Shown here: positions 17,486 to 26,950 of the stretch, in pieces | How positions within the stretch are numbered: position 1 is the stretch's first letter | How the letters are laid out: every line of letters begins with the position of its first letter | Source: Arthrobacter sp. ISL-28 | GTDB lineage: Bacteria > Actinomycetota > Actinomycetes > Actinomycetales > Micrococcaceae | DNA: 64,000 nucleotides | Direction: 5' to 3' | Assembly: GCF_018613875.1 (NCBI RefSeq) | Contig: NZ_JAGGPJ010000001.1 | Coordinates: 106,199-170,198, forward strand | Notes under the pieces: generated by a model | Database searches by the model: none | Seen by the model: the letters and a program-made list of their open reading frames with translations, nothing else | What the model was told of the DNA's origin: nothing | Program-made: the position numbers and the translations under genes

Positions 17486-17695
17486 TCAGCGGTTGAGTTC
17501 CCGCGTCGTTCCGAAAGGCACCTGGTCGGAAAGCGCAGCCGTGTAATGGCCGGGTGCCAGGCGCGTGATCAGTATCCCGTGCGTCCCGGATTGCATGGCC
17601 AATTCCTGAAGGGTCCGCACGGCGTCGTCGAGCTGCTGGTCAAGGGCTGGCCGGCTCGTGACCTGGATATCGATGCGGTCAATGAGATAAGTCAT
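17486..17695 (-). CDS. Small hypothetical protein downstream of the sugar transporter
   Basis: 69 residues starting MTYLIDRIDIQVTSRPALDQ. GGAAGGAAAGG stands before ATG 17695, 23 bp after the permease stop, so it is the last gene of the ChvE-type transporter operon. The sequence alternates strands and one helix (DDAVRTLQELAMQSGTHGIL), ending in LAPGHYTAALSDQVPFGTT. No family recognised. Confidence 0.6.
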   Translation of the reverse strand: MTYLIDRIDIQVTSRPALDQQLDDAVRTLQELAMQSGTHGILITRLAPGHYTAALSDQVPFGTTRELNR

Positions 17696-17718
17696 GGTGC
17701 CTTTCCTTCCCGGTGGGA

Positions 17719-19029
17719 TCAGTGGTTCTCTGCGTTCACCGGGTGCGGAACCGATGCCACGGTAACGGGTGTTTTGGCTGCTGGCTGGGGCTTCTCGACG
17801 TCGGCGGGCGGGGTTGTCTTCCACTTGAAGCGCTTGCCGATGGTGGATCCGCCGCCGTTGCTGCGGTTCTTGTTGAAGATGTCGAAGCCCACCGCGAGCA
17901 GGAGCACCAGGCCCTTGATGAGCTGCTGGTAGTCGGTGCCCAGGCCCAGGATGGACATGCCGTTGTTGAGGACGCCCATGATGAGGCCGCCGACCATTGC
18001 TCCTGCCACGGTGCCGATGCCGCCTTGGACTGCCGCCCCGCCGATGAACGCGGCGGCGATGGAGTCCAGTTCGAAGCCCGTGCCGCCGGCTGGCTGGGCC
18101 GAGTTCAGCCGGGCGGTGAACACGAGGCCGGCCAGGGCTGCCAGCACCCCCATGTTGACGAAGAGCCGGAACGTGACGGCCTTGGTCTTGATGCCTGACA
18201 GCTCGGCCGCGTGGAGGTTGCCGCCGATCGCGTAGGTGTGCCGTCCGAAAATGCTGTTGTTCATCAGTGCGGAGTAGACGATGACGAGAACGGCCAGGAC
18301 GATCAGCACGATCGGGGTGCCGCGGTAGCTTGCGAGCAGGAAGGTGATGGAGAGCATCAGCAGCGCAATGAAGGCTGTCTTGATGGCGAACCAGGCCATG
18401 GGTTCGTTTTCGAGATTGAACTTCCGGCGGATCCGGCGTTCCTTGATGGACTGGAAAAGGATTGCTGCGGTGCCGCCGACGCCGAGGATCACCGTGAGCC
18501 ATTCCAGCACCGATGTGCCGCCCGAGATGTCCGGGAGGAAGCCGCCGCCCAGGGCCCGGAGCTCGTCCGGAAACGGGGTGATCTGCTGGTTCTTCAGGGT
18601 GATCAGGGTCAGGCCGCGGAAGATGAGCATGCCCGCGAGGGTGACGATGAAGGCGGGGATGCCGACGTAGGCGATCCAGTATCCCTGCCAGGCGCCGACG
18701 AGCGCTCCGACGAGCAGGCAGGCGGGGATCGCGATCCACCAAGCCCAGCCCCAGTGGACGATCATCACGCCGGATACGGCACCGATGAAGCCTGCGATGG
18801 AGCCGACGGAGAGGTCGATGTGGCCGGCGATGATGACCATGACCATGCCGATGGCCAGGATCAGGATGTAGCTGTTCTGGACCACGAGGTTGGTAACGTT
18901 CTGTGGCTGCAGCAGAATGCCGTCGGTCAGGACCTGGAACAGCAGGACGATCAGGATCAGGGCGACGAAGATGCCGACCTGGCGGAGGCGGCTTGCCAGG
19001 AAGCCGAGGGAGTCTCGTAGGGCGGACAT
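17719..19029 (-). CDS. mmsB: Monosaccharide ABC transporter permease (MmsB/GguB)
   Basis: 436 residues with about ten to twelve membrane segments, longer than the usual 320-residue CUT2 permease, as is normal for the ChvE-GguAB type. The conserved IIAGHIDLSVGSIAGFIGAV block is at about 62-81 and the GGTGFELDSIAAAFIGGAAV block near 320. The C-terminal tail is cytoplasmic, charged and Pro-rich. It follows the ATPase gene by five bases and acts with it and the binding protein to import aldoses. Confidence 0.9.
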   Translation of the reverse strand: MSALRDSLGFLASRLRQVGIFVALILIVLLFQVLTDGILLQPQNVTNLVVQNSYILILAIGMVMVIIAGHIDLSVGSIAGFIGAVSGVMIVHWGWAWWIAIPACLLVGALVGAWQGYWIAYVGIPAFIVTLAGMLIFRGLTLITLKNQQITPFPDELRALGGGFLPDISGGTSVLEWLTVILGVGGTAAILFQSIKERRIRRKFNLENEPMAWFAIKTAFIALLMLSITFLLASYRGTPIVLIVLAVLVIVYSALMNNSIFGRHTYAIGGNLHAAELSGIKTKAVTFRLFVNMGVLAALAGLVFTARLNSAQPAGGTGFELDSIAAAFIGGAAVQGGIGTVAGAMVGGLIMGVLNNGMSILGLGTDYQQLIKGLVLLLAVGFDIFNKNRSNGGGSTIGKRFKWKTTPPADVEKPQPAAKTPVTVASVPHPVNAENH

Positions 19030-19034
19030 GGTCC

Positions 19035-20564
19035 TTATTCCTTCTCTTGGGTCATGTAGTGCATGAGTGTTTCCTGGGAGGCCTCGGCGATGGGGACTTC
19101 ACCGGTGATGTGGCCTGCGGAAAGGGTGTAGATCCGGTCGCAGATGCCCAGGAGCTCGGGGAGTTCGGAAGAGATCACGATGACGGCTTTCCCCTCGGCG
19201 GCGAGTCCGGCGATGATCGTATAGATCTCGAACTTGGCACCGACGTCGATGCCGCGGGTGGGCTCATCCAGGATCAGCACGTCGGGGTCGGAGAACATCC
19301 ACTTGCTCAGCACCACTTTTTGCTGGTTGCCGCCGGAGAGCTTTCCCGTGATGGCGGCGACAGAAGGCGCCTTGATGTTCATGCTCTTCCGGTAGCGGTT
19401 GGCCACGGTGGTCTCTTCGTTCTTGTCCACCCAGCCGTGCTTGGCCAGCTTGCCCAGGGCAGCCATCGAGATGTTGCGCTTGATGTCCTCAATGAGGTTC
19501 AGGCCGTAGTGCTTGCGGTCTTCGGTAGCGTAGGCAATTCCATGGCGGATGGCCTCCGGCACCGAGGAAGTGTCGATTTCCTCGCCGTACTTGAACACCT
19601 TCCCGGAGACAGCACGTCCGTAAGTGCGTCCGAAGACGCTCATGGCGAGTTCGGTCCGGCCGGCACCCATGAGGCCGGCCAGCCCGACGACTTCCCCCTT
19701 GCGGACATTGAGGCTGGCGTTGTGGACCACGATGCGGCTGTGGTCCTGGGGATGCTGGACCGACCAGTCCTCGATGCGGAGGACTTCCTCGCCGATGCGG
19801 GGAGTACGTTCCGGGTAGAGGCTTTCCAGATCGCGCCCCACCATGCCACGGATGATCCGTTCCTGCGTTATCTGCCCTTGGTCCAGTCGCAGGGTTTCGA
19901 TGCTCTTGCCGTCGCGGATGATCGTGACGGCGTCCGCCACCTTGCGGATTTCGTTGAGCTTGTGGCTGATGATGATGCTCGTGACGCCTTGGCCCTTCAG
20001 GTGCAGGATGAGATCCAGCAAATGGTCAGAGTCCTCGTCGTTCAGCGCCGCCGTCGGTTCGTCCAGGATGAGCAGCTTGACTTCCTTCGAGAGGGCCTTG
20101 GCGATCTCGACCAGCTGCTGCTTTCCGACGCTGATGTGCTGGATCGGTGTCACCGGGTTTTCGCTGAGGCCCACCCGGGCGAGCAGCTTGGCCGCTTCAA
20201 GGTTGGTCTGGCGCCAGTTCACCCAGCCGCGTGAGGCGATCTCGTTGCCGAGGAAGATGTTCTCCGCGATGGACAGGTACGGGCTCAGCGCCAGCTCCTG
20301 GTGGATGATGACGATCCCGCGCTTTTCGCTGTCGTTGATGCTGGAGAAATCGCACGGTTCGTTTTCGAAGAGGATCTCGCCGTCGAAGGTGTTGTGCGGG
20401 TAGACCCCGGACAGCACTTTCATGAGGGTCGATTTACCGGCTCCGTTTTCACCGCAGATGGCGTGGACCTCGCCGCGGTTCACGTCCAGGGTGACGTCCT
20501 GGAGGGCTTTTACGCCGGGGAAGGTCTTGGTGATTCCCCGCATTTGAAGGATGGGTACGTTCAT
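19035..20564 (-). CDS. mmsA: Monosaccharide ABC transporter ATPase (MmsA/GguA), two ATPase domains
   Basis: 509 residues with two fused nucleotide-binding domains. The first has Walker [13 protein letters not shown], signature [14 protein letters not shown] and Walker [12 protein letters not shown]. The second has a degenerate Walker A ([11 protein letters not shown]), signature [15 protein letters not shown] and Walker [13 protein letters not shown]. This asymmetry is normal for CUT2 ATPases. I start at ATG 20564 because a GCGGGA site is correctly spaced for it; another ATG lies two codons upstream. Energises uptake through MmsB. Confidence 0.9.
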   Translation of the reverse strand: MNVPILQMRGITKTFPGVKALQDVTLDVNRGEVHAICGENGAGKSTLMKVLSGVYPHNTFDGEILFENEPCDFSSINDSEKRGIVIIHQELALSPYLSIAENIFLGNEIASRGWVNWRQTNLEAAKLLARVGLSENPVTPIQHISVGKQQLVEIAKALSKEVKLLILDEPTAALNDEDSDHLLDLILHLKGQGVTSIIISHKLNEIRKVADAVTIIRDGKSIETLRLDQGQITQERIIRGMVGRDLESLYPERTPRIGEEVLRIEDWSVQHPQDHSRIVVHNASLNVRKGEVVGLAGLMGAGRTELAMSVFGRTYGRAVSGKVFKYGEEIDTSSVPEAIRHGIAYATEDRKHYGLNLIEDIKRNISMAALGKLAKHGWVDKNEETTVANRYRKSMNIKAPSVAAITGKLSGGNQQKVVLSKWMFSDPDVLILDEPTRGIDVGAKFEIYTIIAGLAAEGKAVIVISSELPELLGICDRIYTLSAGHITGEVPIAEASQETLMHYMTQEKE

Positions 20565-20663
20565 GGTCATTCCCGCTGACTGGTTGGTGCCGGGCTCCTG
20601 CGGGTGCAGGGCCCCGAGGAGGGTGCGGCCTGGCGGGATGCCGGGCCGCACCCTTCGCGGCGC

Positions 20664-21788
20664 CTACTTGACGTCGGCCTCTGTGTAGTAGCCGGAGTCG
20701 ATGAGTTCCTGCTTGTAGTTGTCCTTGGTGATAATCACGGACTCCAGCAGGTAGGCCGGGACCACCTTGACCTTGTTGTTGTACGTCTTGGTGTCGTTCG
20801 TCTCGGGCTCCTGGCCCTTCAGGACGGCGTCGACCATCTTCACAGCCTGTCCACCGAGCTTGCGGGTGTCCTTGAAGATCGTGGAGTACTGCTCCCCGGC
20901 GATGATGGACTTGACCGATCCCTTTTCAGCATCCTGCCCGGTGACGATCGGAAGGCTGCCCTTGGAGTAGCCGCCGGTGCTGGTCAGCGCGGAGATGATG
21001 CCAATGGACAGGCCATCGTACGGCGACAGCACGCCGTCGAGCTTTTTGCCGGAACTGTAGGCCGACGTGAGGATGTCCTCCATGCGTTTTTGCGCCACGG
21101 GCGCCTGCCAGCGGAGGATGGCGGCCTGCTCGAACTTGGTCTGACCGCTGGGAACCTTGATGGTGCCGGACTCCATGAACGGCTTCAGCGTGTCCATAGC
21201 CCCCGTCCAGAAGAAGTTGGCGTTGTTGTCATCCGGGCTGCCGGCGAACAGTTCCACATTGAACGGGCCCTTGCCGTCCACCTTTTTGCCGCTGGCATCG
21301 AGAAGACCCAGGCCGGTCAGCAGGGACGTAGCCTGCTGGACACCCACCGTGTAGTTGTCAAAGGTCGTGTAGTAGTCCACGTTCGGCGTTCCGTTGATCA
21401 GCCGGTCATAGGCGATGACCTTGACGTTCTGCTCCTTGGCCTTGGCCAGGACGTCTGTCAGCGTGGTGCCGTCGATTGCCGCGATGATCAGGGCCTTCGC
21501 ACCCTTGGTCAGCATGTTCTCAATCTGCGAGACCTGGGTGGGAATGTCGTCATTGGCGAACTGCAGATCCGTCTTGTATCCGAGGTCTTTCAGGGACTTT
21601 TCTACATTGCTTCCGTCGGCAATCCACCGCTCCGACGTCTGCGTCGGCATTGAAATACCTACCAGTGACCCGGCAGCATCGGTGCTGGCTGCGGGGGCGG
21701 CGGTGCCGGGCCGGCTGCCACAACCGGTGGCCCCCACCGTAACGGCCAGGGCGACGGCTACGGCGCCCAGGAGTTTCTTGATACGCAC
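20664..21788 (-). CDS. chvE: Multiple-sugar binding lipoprotein (ChvE type)
   Basis: 374 residues starting at GTG 21788, which has GGAAGGAG seven bases upstream. Signal peptide with lipobox GATGC (Cys22). The mature protein is a family 2 binding protein: [86 protein letters not shown]. ChvE homologues bind galactose, arabinose, glucose and xylose. First gene of a three-gene transporter operon with a LacI-type operator region near 21990. Confidence 0.88.
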   Translation of the reverse strand: MRIKKLLGAVAVALAVTVGATGCGSRPGTAAPAASTDAAGSLVGISMPTQTSERWIADGSNVEKSLKDLGYKTDLQFANDDIPTQVSQIENMLTKGAKALIIAAIDGTTLTDVLAKAKEQNVKVIAYDRLINGTPNVDYYTTFDNYTVGVQQATSLLTGLGLLDASGKKVDGKGPFNVELFAGSPDDNNANFFWTGAMDTLKPFMESGTIKVPSGQTKFEQAAILRWQAPVAQKRMEDILTSAYSSGKKLDGVLSPYDGLSIGIISALTSTGGYSKGSLPIVTGQDAEKGSVKSIIAGEQYSTIFKDTRKLGGQAVKMVDAVLKGQEPETNDTKTYNNKVKVVPAYLLESVIITKDNYKQELIDSGYYTEADVK

Positions 21789-21978
21789 GTTGTTCTCCTT
21801 CCGCGGCTGATTGGGGCCGCGAATTGGTGCTGAGTCGGAAGGCATCTGCGCCTGCCAACGGGGACCGGCAGCTGGGTTCCGGTCACCTGGTGCGGATTTT
21901 GCGGTCCGCGCCAGAAGGCTTTTGGCGATCCCGGCACAGTCAAGCTGCGGTTCGGAATTCCCCGGTGCTGCAATTTAT

Positions 21979-22001
21979 GCTCACATATGTGAGCGCTAAC
22001 A
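21979..22001. promoter_or_regulatory. Overlapping palindromes, LacI-family-type operator
   Basis: GCTCACATATGTGAGC (21979-21994) is a perfect 16-bp palindrome. It overlaps TGTGAGCGCTAACA (21988-22001), a near-palindrome around AGCGCT that fits the general LacI/GalR operator pattern. Both lie about 190-210 bp upstream of the chvE start. No LacI-family gene is in the window. Binding is inferred. Confidence 0.6.
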
Positions 22002-22055
22002 AATACGAGAATAGCCCACGTGGGTTTTGTGGGTCAAGTCACAGATGCGCCAAAG

Positions 22056-22253
22056 CTACTTGGATGGCTGCGGAACTTCGCAAGCGATCTTGGGATTAGC
22101 GCCCATGTAGTTCAGAGGTCCGGCGAAGATGGTCACGGCCACGGTGCCCGCCTCGGTGCAGGAATCCGGTGAACCGCCGAAATACCCGCGCTGAAAAGCG
22201 GCGAAGACGCCGATGAGGAGCCAGATGACGAACAATGTTCCGACGATCTTCAT
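22056..22253 (-). CDS. Small single-pass membrane protein
   Basis: 65 residues. MKIVGTLFVIWLLIGVFAAF is a membrane segment at the very N-terminus, followed by QRGYFGGSPDSCTEAGTVAV and a second hydrophobic stretch; two Cys residues could form a disulfide outside. GGAGG five bases before ATG 22253 supports the start; the longer reading frame upstream does not. Similar short proteins occur in many Arthrobacter-type genomes without a known function. Confidence 0.55.
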   Translation of the reverse strand: MKIVGTLFVIWLLIGVFAAFQRGYFGGSPDSCTEAGTVAVTIFAGPLNYMGANPKIACEVPQPSK

Positions 22254-22505
22254 GACAGCCTCCGTAGCCCCGTCGCCACTCCAGTGCCTCAATTATCCAC
22301 CGGGTGTGGCTTTCAGGACATAGCTCCCGAATAGCAGCCGGGCCCGTAATCCGGCATGGTTTGCTGCGCCGCTGCGCGTCGTCGGGCACAGACTCGGGGC
22401 AGCAATTCCGAACAGCAATGAGAAGCGAGATCCGGGCGCATGGCCGCTGAACCAAGGTGGCGGGATCTCACTCCTCGAGGGCTTACGCGAAGCAGCGGGG
22501 CAGCA

Positions 22506-22766
22506 TCAGCTGGGCTCGGTGGTGTCCACCGGCGTCTGGTCCACGTCAGGCATGTCCTCGGCCTTGCCTACGGAGGTCCCTCCGGATGCTGCCTCTGATC
22601 CTGCCAAGCCCTGGGTGTCGGTTCCTTCTTCCGGCTCGAAGGTGTTGGCCTCCCCCGCTCCGAGTCCTACGCCGTCTCCCGAGGCAGAGTCCGGGATCGC
22701 GCCGGGTTCCTTCCTTGTACCGCTGGAGCGATCGGTCTGGCCGGTGCCGGTTTCTTCAGTGCTCAT
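22506..22766 (-). CDS. Small acidic, low-complexity hypothetical protein
   Basis: 86 residues starting MSTEETGTGQTDRSSGTRKE, rich in Gly, Glu, Asp, Thr and Ser, with no hydrophobic core, so probably disordered. AGGAGATGAC precedes ATG 22766. No family recognised. Such hydrophilic small proteins are often stress-induced; that is a guess here, from the stress genes nearby. Confidence 0.5.
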   Translation of the reverse strand: MSTEETGTGQTDRSSGTRKEPGAIPDSASGDGVGLGAGEANTFEPEEGTDTQGLAGSEAASGGTSVGKAEDMPDVDQTPVDTTEPS

Positions 22767-22969
22767 GTCATCTCCTGAGACCTTGTCGGACGTGGGTAAT
22801 TCACGGTAACAGCGGCGGCTTTGCTTGGTAAGGGGCGCCCGGTGCCCGTGCGGCAAGCTGGAGCGATGATTTTCGTCGCGGCAATTTGTCTGAGGCCAGC
22901 GCCCCGGGGGCCGAAGTGCGTTGCAACAAAGCAGGTTGCTCGCGAGTCTGGCCGGTGCCACAGTGGGGC

Positions 22970-23275
22970 ATGGCCACTGAAGCTGATGTCCGTCGGATCT
23001 GCCTTGCCATGCCAGGAGTCACCGAACGCTCCAGTTGGAACCAGCCCGCCTGGTTCGCGAAAACCCTGATGGCCCGGATCTGGGAAGAGGGTGTGCTGAC
23101 GGTCAAGACAGCGGAGCGGGAGGCGCTGGCCGGAACGGACCCGGAAACTTACTTCTGGTCGCCGCACCATGAGCGTTCGCCCCTGTTGGTCCTGGTCCGG
23201 CTTTCAAGGCTCGACGGCGATGAACTCGCCGAGCTGCTGGAAGAGTCATTCCTCCTTGCCGGCGGACGGACCTGA
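22970..23275 (+). CDS. MmcQ/YjbR-like DNA-binding-fold protein
   Basis: 101 residues. Resembles the MmcQ/YjbR family (CyaY-like fold): ATEADVRRICLAMPGVTERS, SWNQPAWFAKTLMARIWEEG, VLTVKTAEREALAGTDPETY and FWSPHHERSPLLVLVRLSRL. The family is common and its function uncertain; some members are predicted to bind DNA. ATG 22970 follows AGTGGGG. It stands alone between divergent neighbours. Confidence 0.7.
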   Translation: MATEADVRRICLAMPGVTERSSWNQPAWFAKTLMARIWEEGVLTVKTAEREALAGTDPETYFWSPHHERSPLLVLVRLSRLDGDELAELLEESFLLAGGRT

Positions 23276-23304
23276 CGCGCGCGGAGGCGTGCCGGTGCTG
23301 CACT

Positions 23305-23616
23305 TCATGCGCTGCTGCCTTGCCGTGTGCTGCGGGAACGGGCTCGCTCCAGCTCGCGGCGGAGCCTGGCGTTGTCCAGTTCGAGTTCAAGCACTTTCGC
23401 TACGCCTGCCAGGTTCAGTCCTTCATCTAAAAGTTCCCCGATCCGGCGCAGGATTGCCAGGTCTGATTCGCTGTATTGCCGCGTGCCCCCGGCGGTCCGC
23501 TCCGGCGTCAGCAGTCCCCGGCGTTCGTACAGCCGGATGTTTTGTTGGCCGGTTCCCAGCAGGTCCGCCACGACTGAGATGGCGTACAGTCCCCGGTCGC
23601 CGTCTTGATCTGCCAC
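23305..23616 (-). CDS. MerR-family regulator, HspR-like
   Basis: 103 residues: MerR helix-turn-helix (YAISVVADLLGTGQQNIRLY, then ERRGLLTPERTAGGTRQYSE) followed by a helix (AGVAKVLELELDNARLRREL) that would form the dimer coiled coil. The layout and TAGGTRQYS stretch match HspR, the repressor of heat-shock genes in actinobacteria. It is divergent from an Hsp20 gene, with a promoter and repeated ATCTAT sites between them, so it probably controls that gene and itself. No classical HAIR operator is present. Confidence 0.8.
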   Translation of the reverse strand: MADQDGDRGLYAISVVADLLGTGQQNIRLYERRGLLTPERTAGGTRQYSESDLAILRRIGELLDEGLNLAGVAKVLELELDNARLRRELERARSRSTRQGSSA

Positions 23617-23652
23617 TGTTGTTCCCTAGGTCGACAATTTTTGAACTACCTC

Positions 23653-23681
23653 TTGCACCAGTTTGCCACCAGTGCTATAAA
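23653..23681 (+). promoter_or_regulatory. Sigma-70-like promoter for the Hsp20 operon
   Basis: TTGCAC (23653-23658) and TATAAA (23676-23681) are separated by exactly 17 bp, which predicts a start near 23688, about 65 bases before the Hsp20 ATG. Confidence 0.6.
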
Positions 23682-23683
23682 AA

Positions 23684-23735
23684 ATCTATATCCACCACCA
23701 TAGATCATGGGGTGGGTCACCCTGAGTAATCTATG
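23684..23735. promoter_or_regulatory. Candidate operator: three ATCTAT-type sites
   Basis: ATCTATA (23684), CATAGAT (23699-23705, inverted) and ATCTATG (23729-23735) flank the predicted start of transcription. The last two form a perfect 7-bp inverted repeat. They are candidate sites for the divergent HspR-like regulator. Confidence 0.45.
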
Positions 23736-23752
23736 TGCTGAAGGAGTGGGAA

Positions 23753-24178
23753 ATGATGCTAATCCGTACCGACCCGTTCCGTGAGCTTGACCGGCTCACC
23801 CAGCAGGTCTTCGGAACCGCCGCCCGTCCGGCCGCCATGCCGATGGACGCATGGCAGGAAGACGGCGAGTTTGTTGTTGCCTTTGACCTTCCCGGCGTCA
23901 TGCCTGACAAGGTGGACCTGAACGTGGAGCGAAACGTGCTTACCGTCAGGGCAGAACGCCAGGACCCCACGCAGCCCAACGTTGAGCTCGTCGTGGCCGA
24001 GCGGCCGCGCGGAGTTTTTAGCCGCCAGCTGATCCTCGGCGAAACCCTCGACACAGAGAAGATCAAGGCCAGTTACGATGCCGGTGTTCTGACGCTCCGG
24101 ATCCCCGTGGCCGAGCAGGCCAAGCCGCGCAAGATCGAAATCGAGAGCCAGAGCCAGCTGCACCAGATCGAAAAGTAA
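23753..24178 (+). CDS. Hsp20/alpha-crystallin family small heat-shock protein
   Basis: 141 residues, cytoplasmic holdase. N-terminus [20 protein letters not shown] is typical of Hsp18-type actinobacterial proteins; the alpha-crystallin domain runs from about 38 to 130 ([55 protein letters not shown]). The tail KPRKIEIES contains the I-x-I motif used in oligomerisation. AAGGAG is six bases before ATG 23753; a longer frame from GTG 23735 is less likely. First gene of a stress operon with the J-domain protein. Confidence 0.9.
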   Translation: MMLIRTDPFRELDRLTQQVFGTAARPAAMPMDAWQEDGEFVVAFDLPGVMPDKVDLNVERNVLTVRAERQDPTQPNVELVVAERPRGVFSRQLILGETLDTEKIKASYDAGVLTLRIPVAEQAKPRKIEIESQSQLHQIEK

Positions 24179-24217
24179 GTCCGTTCCTTCGGACAGGGCC
24201 GGTTGTCCGGTTCTGCT

Positions 24218-24250
24218 GAGGGCGGCTTCCGGGAAGCCGGGGCCGCCCTC
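24218..24250. terminator. Strong stem-loop after the Hsp20 gene
   Basis: A 9-bp perfect stem (GAGGGCGGC with GCCGCCCTC) encloses GGCTTCC/GGGAAGCC, which can form an inner hairpin. No U-tract follows. It may partly end transcription so that Hsp20 is made in excess over the downstream genes. Confidence 0.55.
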
Positions 24251-24314
24251 AACCGGCCTCACCTGCGAGGCGGCAGCCGTGGGATGACTGCGAAACGTAG
24301 GAGCAGTTAAGAAA

Positions 24315-24788
24315 ATGGCCAGGAATGTCCCGGACCACTACGCGGTACTGCACGTGCCGCGGACAGCTACGCAGCGGGAAATTTCGCGCGCCTACCGGTC
24401 CCTGATGCGAATGCACCACCCGGACCTGGACAATCCCACCGCTGTGCCGGCTGAGCTTCAGCTCATCATGAAGGCTTTCGAGGTCCTGCGCGATCCGAAA
24501 CGGCGCCAGGCCTACGACCGCGAATCCGTCCGGGAAGAACGCCGGGCCGCAGAGCCGCCCGCCAGGGCAGGCCCTCCTGCACAGGCTAGGAGCAACACCG
24601 GGCAACGGACCAATGATGCTGACGCGGGAGGCCGGACAGTGCCGGGCCGCCGTCAAAACAGTTCGCAGGAGGTACCTGTCCGACACATCCGGCACGAGGA
24701 TCCGCCCCTGCGGGCAACGCCTGTCCGATGGGAAAGCGGGCCCTGGGCCACTATCCGTTATGACCCCCGAGGAGAACGAAGACGATGA
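24315..24788 (+). CDS. J-domain protein (DnaJ-like co-chaperone, J domain only)
   Basis: 157 residues. The J domain is at about 6-72: DHYAVLHVPRTATQREISRA, the essential HPD in MRMHHPDLD, and the FEVLRDPKRRQAYDRES helix. The rest is hydrophilic, Arg/Pro/Ala-rich and likely disordered; the Gly/Phe, zinc-finger and substrate-binding regions of true DnaJ are absent. It would stimulate DnaK ATPase activity, perhaps handing on clients from Hsp20. Its stop overlaps the ATG of the next gene (ATGA). Confidence 0.85.
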   Translation: MARNVPDHYAVLHVPRTATQREISRAYRSLMRMHHPDLDNPTAVPAELQLIMKAFEVLRDPKRRQAYDRESVREERRAAEPPARAGPPAQARSNTGQRTNDADAGGRTVPGRRQNSSQEVPVRHIRHEDPPLRATPVRWESGPWATIRYDPRGERRR

Positions 24789-25174
24789 GTGATTGGCGCC
24801 GATACGACTCCCACCTGATTCCTGCCTTTCATGAACGGTTTGAAGAGCGCTGGGGAAAGGGCACCGCACCCTTCCTGGATCCGGAAGCCCACGAGGAGCC
24901 GCTTCCCCGGGCGCAGTGGATCAATCCCGCAACCGGCGCCGCACTGGCAGTCGTGCCCATCTGGACGGATGACGACCAACAGCATCGATCGTTCGGCGTC
25001 TTCTACCTGCCGCCGTCCGGGGACATCTGGATGCTCCGGCCTGGCTTCACCGGCTACCTGGAGCCAGGCGAGGACGCCACCGAGCACCTCGTGGCCCTGA
25101 GGAACGACGCCTTCAAGAAGGCCGTGGCCCACGCCAAGGATTTTCTGTTCGGCCCGCCCGTAGTGACGCACTAG
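24785..25174 (+). CDS. Hypothetical protein coupled to the J-domain gene
   Basis: 129 residues: MSDWRRYDSHLIPAFHERFE, many aromatic and acidic residues, a central strand-rich part (ALAVVPIWTDDDQQHRSFGV, FYLPPSGDIWMLRPGFTGYL) and a helical C-terminus (NDAFKKAVAHAKDFL). No family recognised. The four-base overlap with the J-domain gene means coupled translation, so a role in the same chaperone function is plausible. No signal peptide or membrane segment. Confidence 0.65.
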   Translation: MSDWRRYDSHLIPAFHERFEERWGKGTAPFLDPEAHEEPLPRAQWINPATGAALAVVPIWTDDDQQHRSFGVFYLPPSGDIWMLRPGFTGYLEPGEDATEHLVALRNDAFKKAVAHAKDFLFGPPVVTH

Positions 25175-25277
25175 GTCCACAAGCGTCCCGGACATCTCCC
25201 CGGCCTGGGACCCCGCCGTAAGGGGCACATTGGCGGCCAAAAACCCGGCTGCGGCCGCTACAGACGGCGTGTCCATG

Positions 25278-26756
25278 TCAATCTGGCCCACGACGGAAGG
25301 AATCAGGCCCCGGGACGCCCGGCCCAGGGAAGCCGGGCGGGAAGCCGGGTCCGCCGAAGCCGGGGGCGTCGAACCCGCCGCCCTGGCCGCTGCCCAGGAG
25401 GCTCCGGGTGAGGGCCTCGCCGTCGGCCATCAGTCCTTCCACCGCCGTGGCGAGGTGCCCGTCTGCAACAGGGACGCCTTCCAACGCAGCAGCAACCACA
25501 GCCCGCCGGACCAGTTCGCGGGCAAAGGATGCCGTGGTCCCTTCCGCGCGGGCGGCGGCATCCCGGACGGCGTCTGGGCTGAAGGGAATCCCGCGGGCGT
25601 ACAGTTTCACGAGGTTGACGCGCTCCGCGGGTGCCGGGAGCGGAATCTCCACTGCCAAATCCACCCGGCCTGGACGCTGCGCCAAGGCACGTTCCAGCAT
25701 GTCTACCCGGTTCGTGGTGAGGACGAAGGCAACGTCAGCGTCGCTGTCCAGGCCGTCCATGGCGTCCAGCACCTCGAACAGCAGTGGCTGCGGTCCATGC
25801 CCGAAGCTCCGGTCCTCAGCGATCAGGTCGCAGTCTTCAAGAACCACGATCGAGGGCTGAAGTGCCCGCGCCATGGTGGCGGCCTCGGAGATTCTGGCCA
25901 AGGAGCCGCCGGACAGAAGGATGGCGGTGGTTCCCGAACTTTGGCTGAGCAGGTACCGCACAGTGTGGGTTTTGCCCGTCCCTGGCTTGCCGTAAAGCAG
26001 AATGCCCCGTTTGAGATGCTGCCCGTATTCGCTGAGCGACTCCCGGTGTTCGGCGATGCCGAGCGCATGGTCCGACACCTTTTGCAGCAGTCCCTCGGGC
26101 AGGATGACCTCGGATGCCGCGAGGGCCGGCCTGGCATGGAACGTGACGCCGGCAGCGCTGGGACCGTACTCGCCCATGACCAGTGAAATGACCTGGCCTT
26201 TCAGGACGCTGCGGTGCTGCATCCGCCGGCGGAACTCCGCGAGGAATTCCGCTGCGCTGCCCGTCCCACCGGCCAGGACTTCGAGGGAAGCTGACTGCCG
26301 CCCGTACCGCGGGAGGGCGTCGCGCTGGAGCACGGCCACCGGGCTGCCCCCGTGGCTGAACAGCCACAGGCCCAGGGCTACCGCCTGCCGTTGTTCATCG
26401 GGCCCCACGGCGACGTTGGTGTAATCGGGCTGCGACAACGGGAACTGCTGGAAGAACTGGGACTGTTGCAGCATGTCGCTCAAGGAATGGTGATGGCGCT
26501 GGTCGCCGCCGCCGATGCCGACAAGACGGCAGTCCCTGTTCTCGCTCGCCATCTCGGCCATCAGAATGTCGGCATCCACGAACCGGTGCGGCGGTATCTC
26601 CTCCACCACCACGGACAATGATTCGGCGGGAACCGCCAAATGCTCCGTGAGCGTGGTCAGCAGCTGCGTCCCTGCCTGCACCCGGTGCTGGCCCGACTGC
26701 GCAAGCTGCACGAGGCGGGCAAAATCGTCGATGAACTTCCCCAGGTTTTCATCCAT
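25278..26756 (-). CDS. AAA+ ATPase with extended N-terminal domain
   Basis: 492 residues. The AAA module covers about 225-420: Walker A LLYGKPGTGKTH, Walker B IVVLEDCDLI (Glu-Asp instead of Asp-Glu), sensor 1 LTTNRVD and arginine-finger region QRPGRVD. The first 220 residues form a separate domain with no clear relatives beyond other actinobacterial AAA proteins; the last 40 are Gly/Pro/Phe-rich (GGGFDAPGFGGPGFPPGF). It resembles single-AAA proteins of the FtsH/Cdc48 group but lacks a protease domain or membrane segment. It converges with the chaperone genes, which suggests protein quality control. Confidence 0.8.
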   Translation of the reverse strand: MDENLGKFIDDFARLVQLAQSGQHRVQAGTQLLTTLTEHLAVPAESLSVVVEEIPPHRFVDADILMAEMASENRDCRLVGIGGGDQRHHHSLSDMLQQSQFFQQFPLSQPDYTNVAVGPDEQRQAVALGLWLFSHGGSPVAVLQRDALPRYGRQSASLEVLAGGTGSAAEFLAEFRRRMQHRSVLKGQVISLVMGEYGPSAAGVTFHARPALAASEVILPEGLLQKVSDHALGIAEHRESLSEYGQHLKRGILLYGKPGTGKTHTVRYLLSQSSGTTAILLSGGSLARISEAATMARALQPSIVVLEDCDLIAEDRSFGHGPQPLLFEVLDAMDGLDSDADVAFVLTTNRVDMLERALAQRPGRVDLAVEIPLPAPAERVNLVKLYARGIPFSPDAVRDAAARAEGTTASFARELVRRAVVAAALEGVPVADGHLATAVEGLMADGEALTRSLLGSGQGGGFDAPGFGGPGFPPGFPGPGVPGPDSFRRGPD

Positions 26757-26950
26757 GCGCAGACCCTACCAGTGGCGCTCGCTAACGCTGGCGGACGCGA
26801 CCGGCTGCTGGCCTGTCCAGTCTCATCATGCCCTCGTCAGGCAGGGCGGGGTGTGTCATTCTGGGAGATACCGCAATCCCGTAGCCGGGGGCCGGTCCAT
26901 CGAGGGGGACGGTTCAGCCGAAGGGACCGGCGCCATCAAAGGAGAAGGCC

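Noticed and set aside
23617..23752. HAIR operator for HspR
   Set aside because: No CTTGAGT-N7-ACTCAAG sequence is present, even allowing a few changes.
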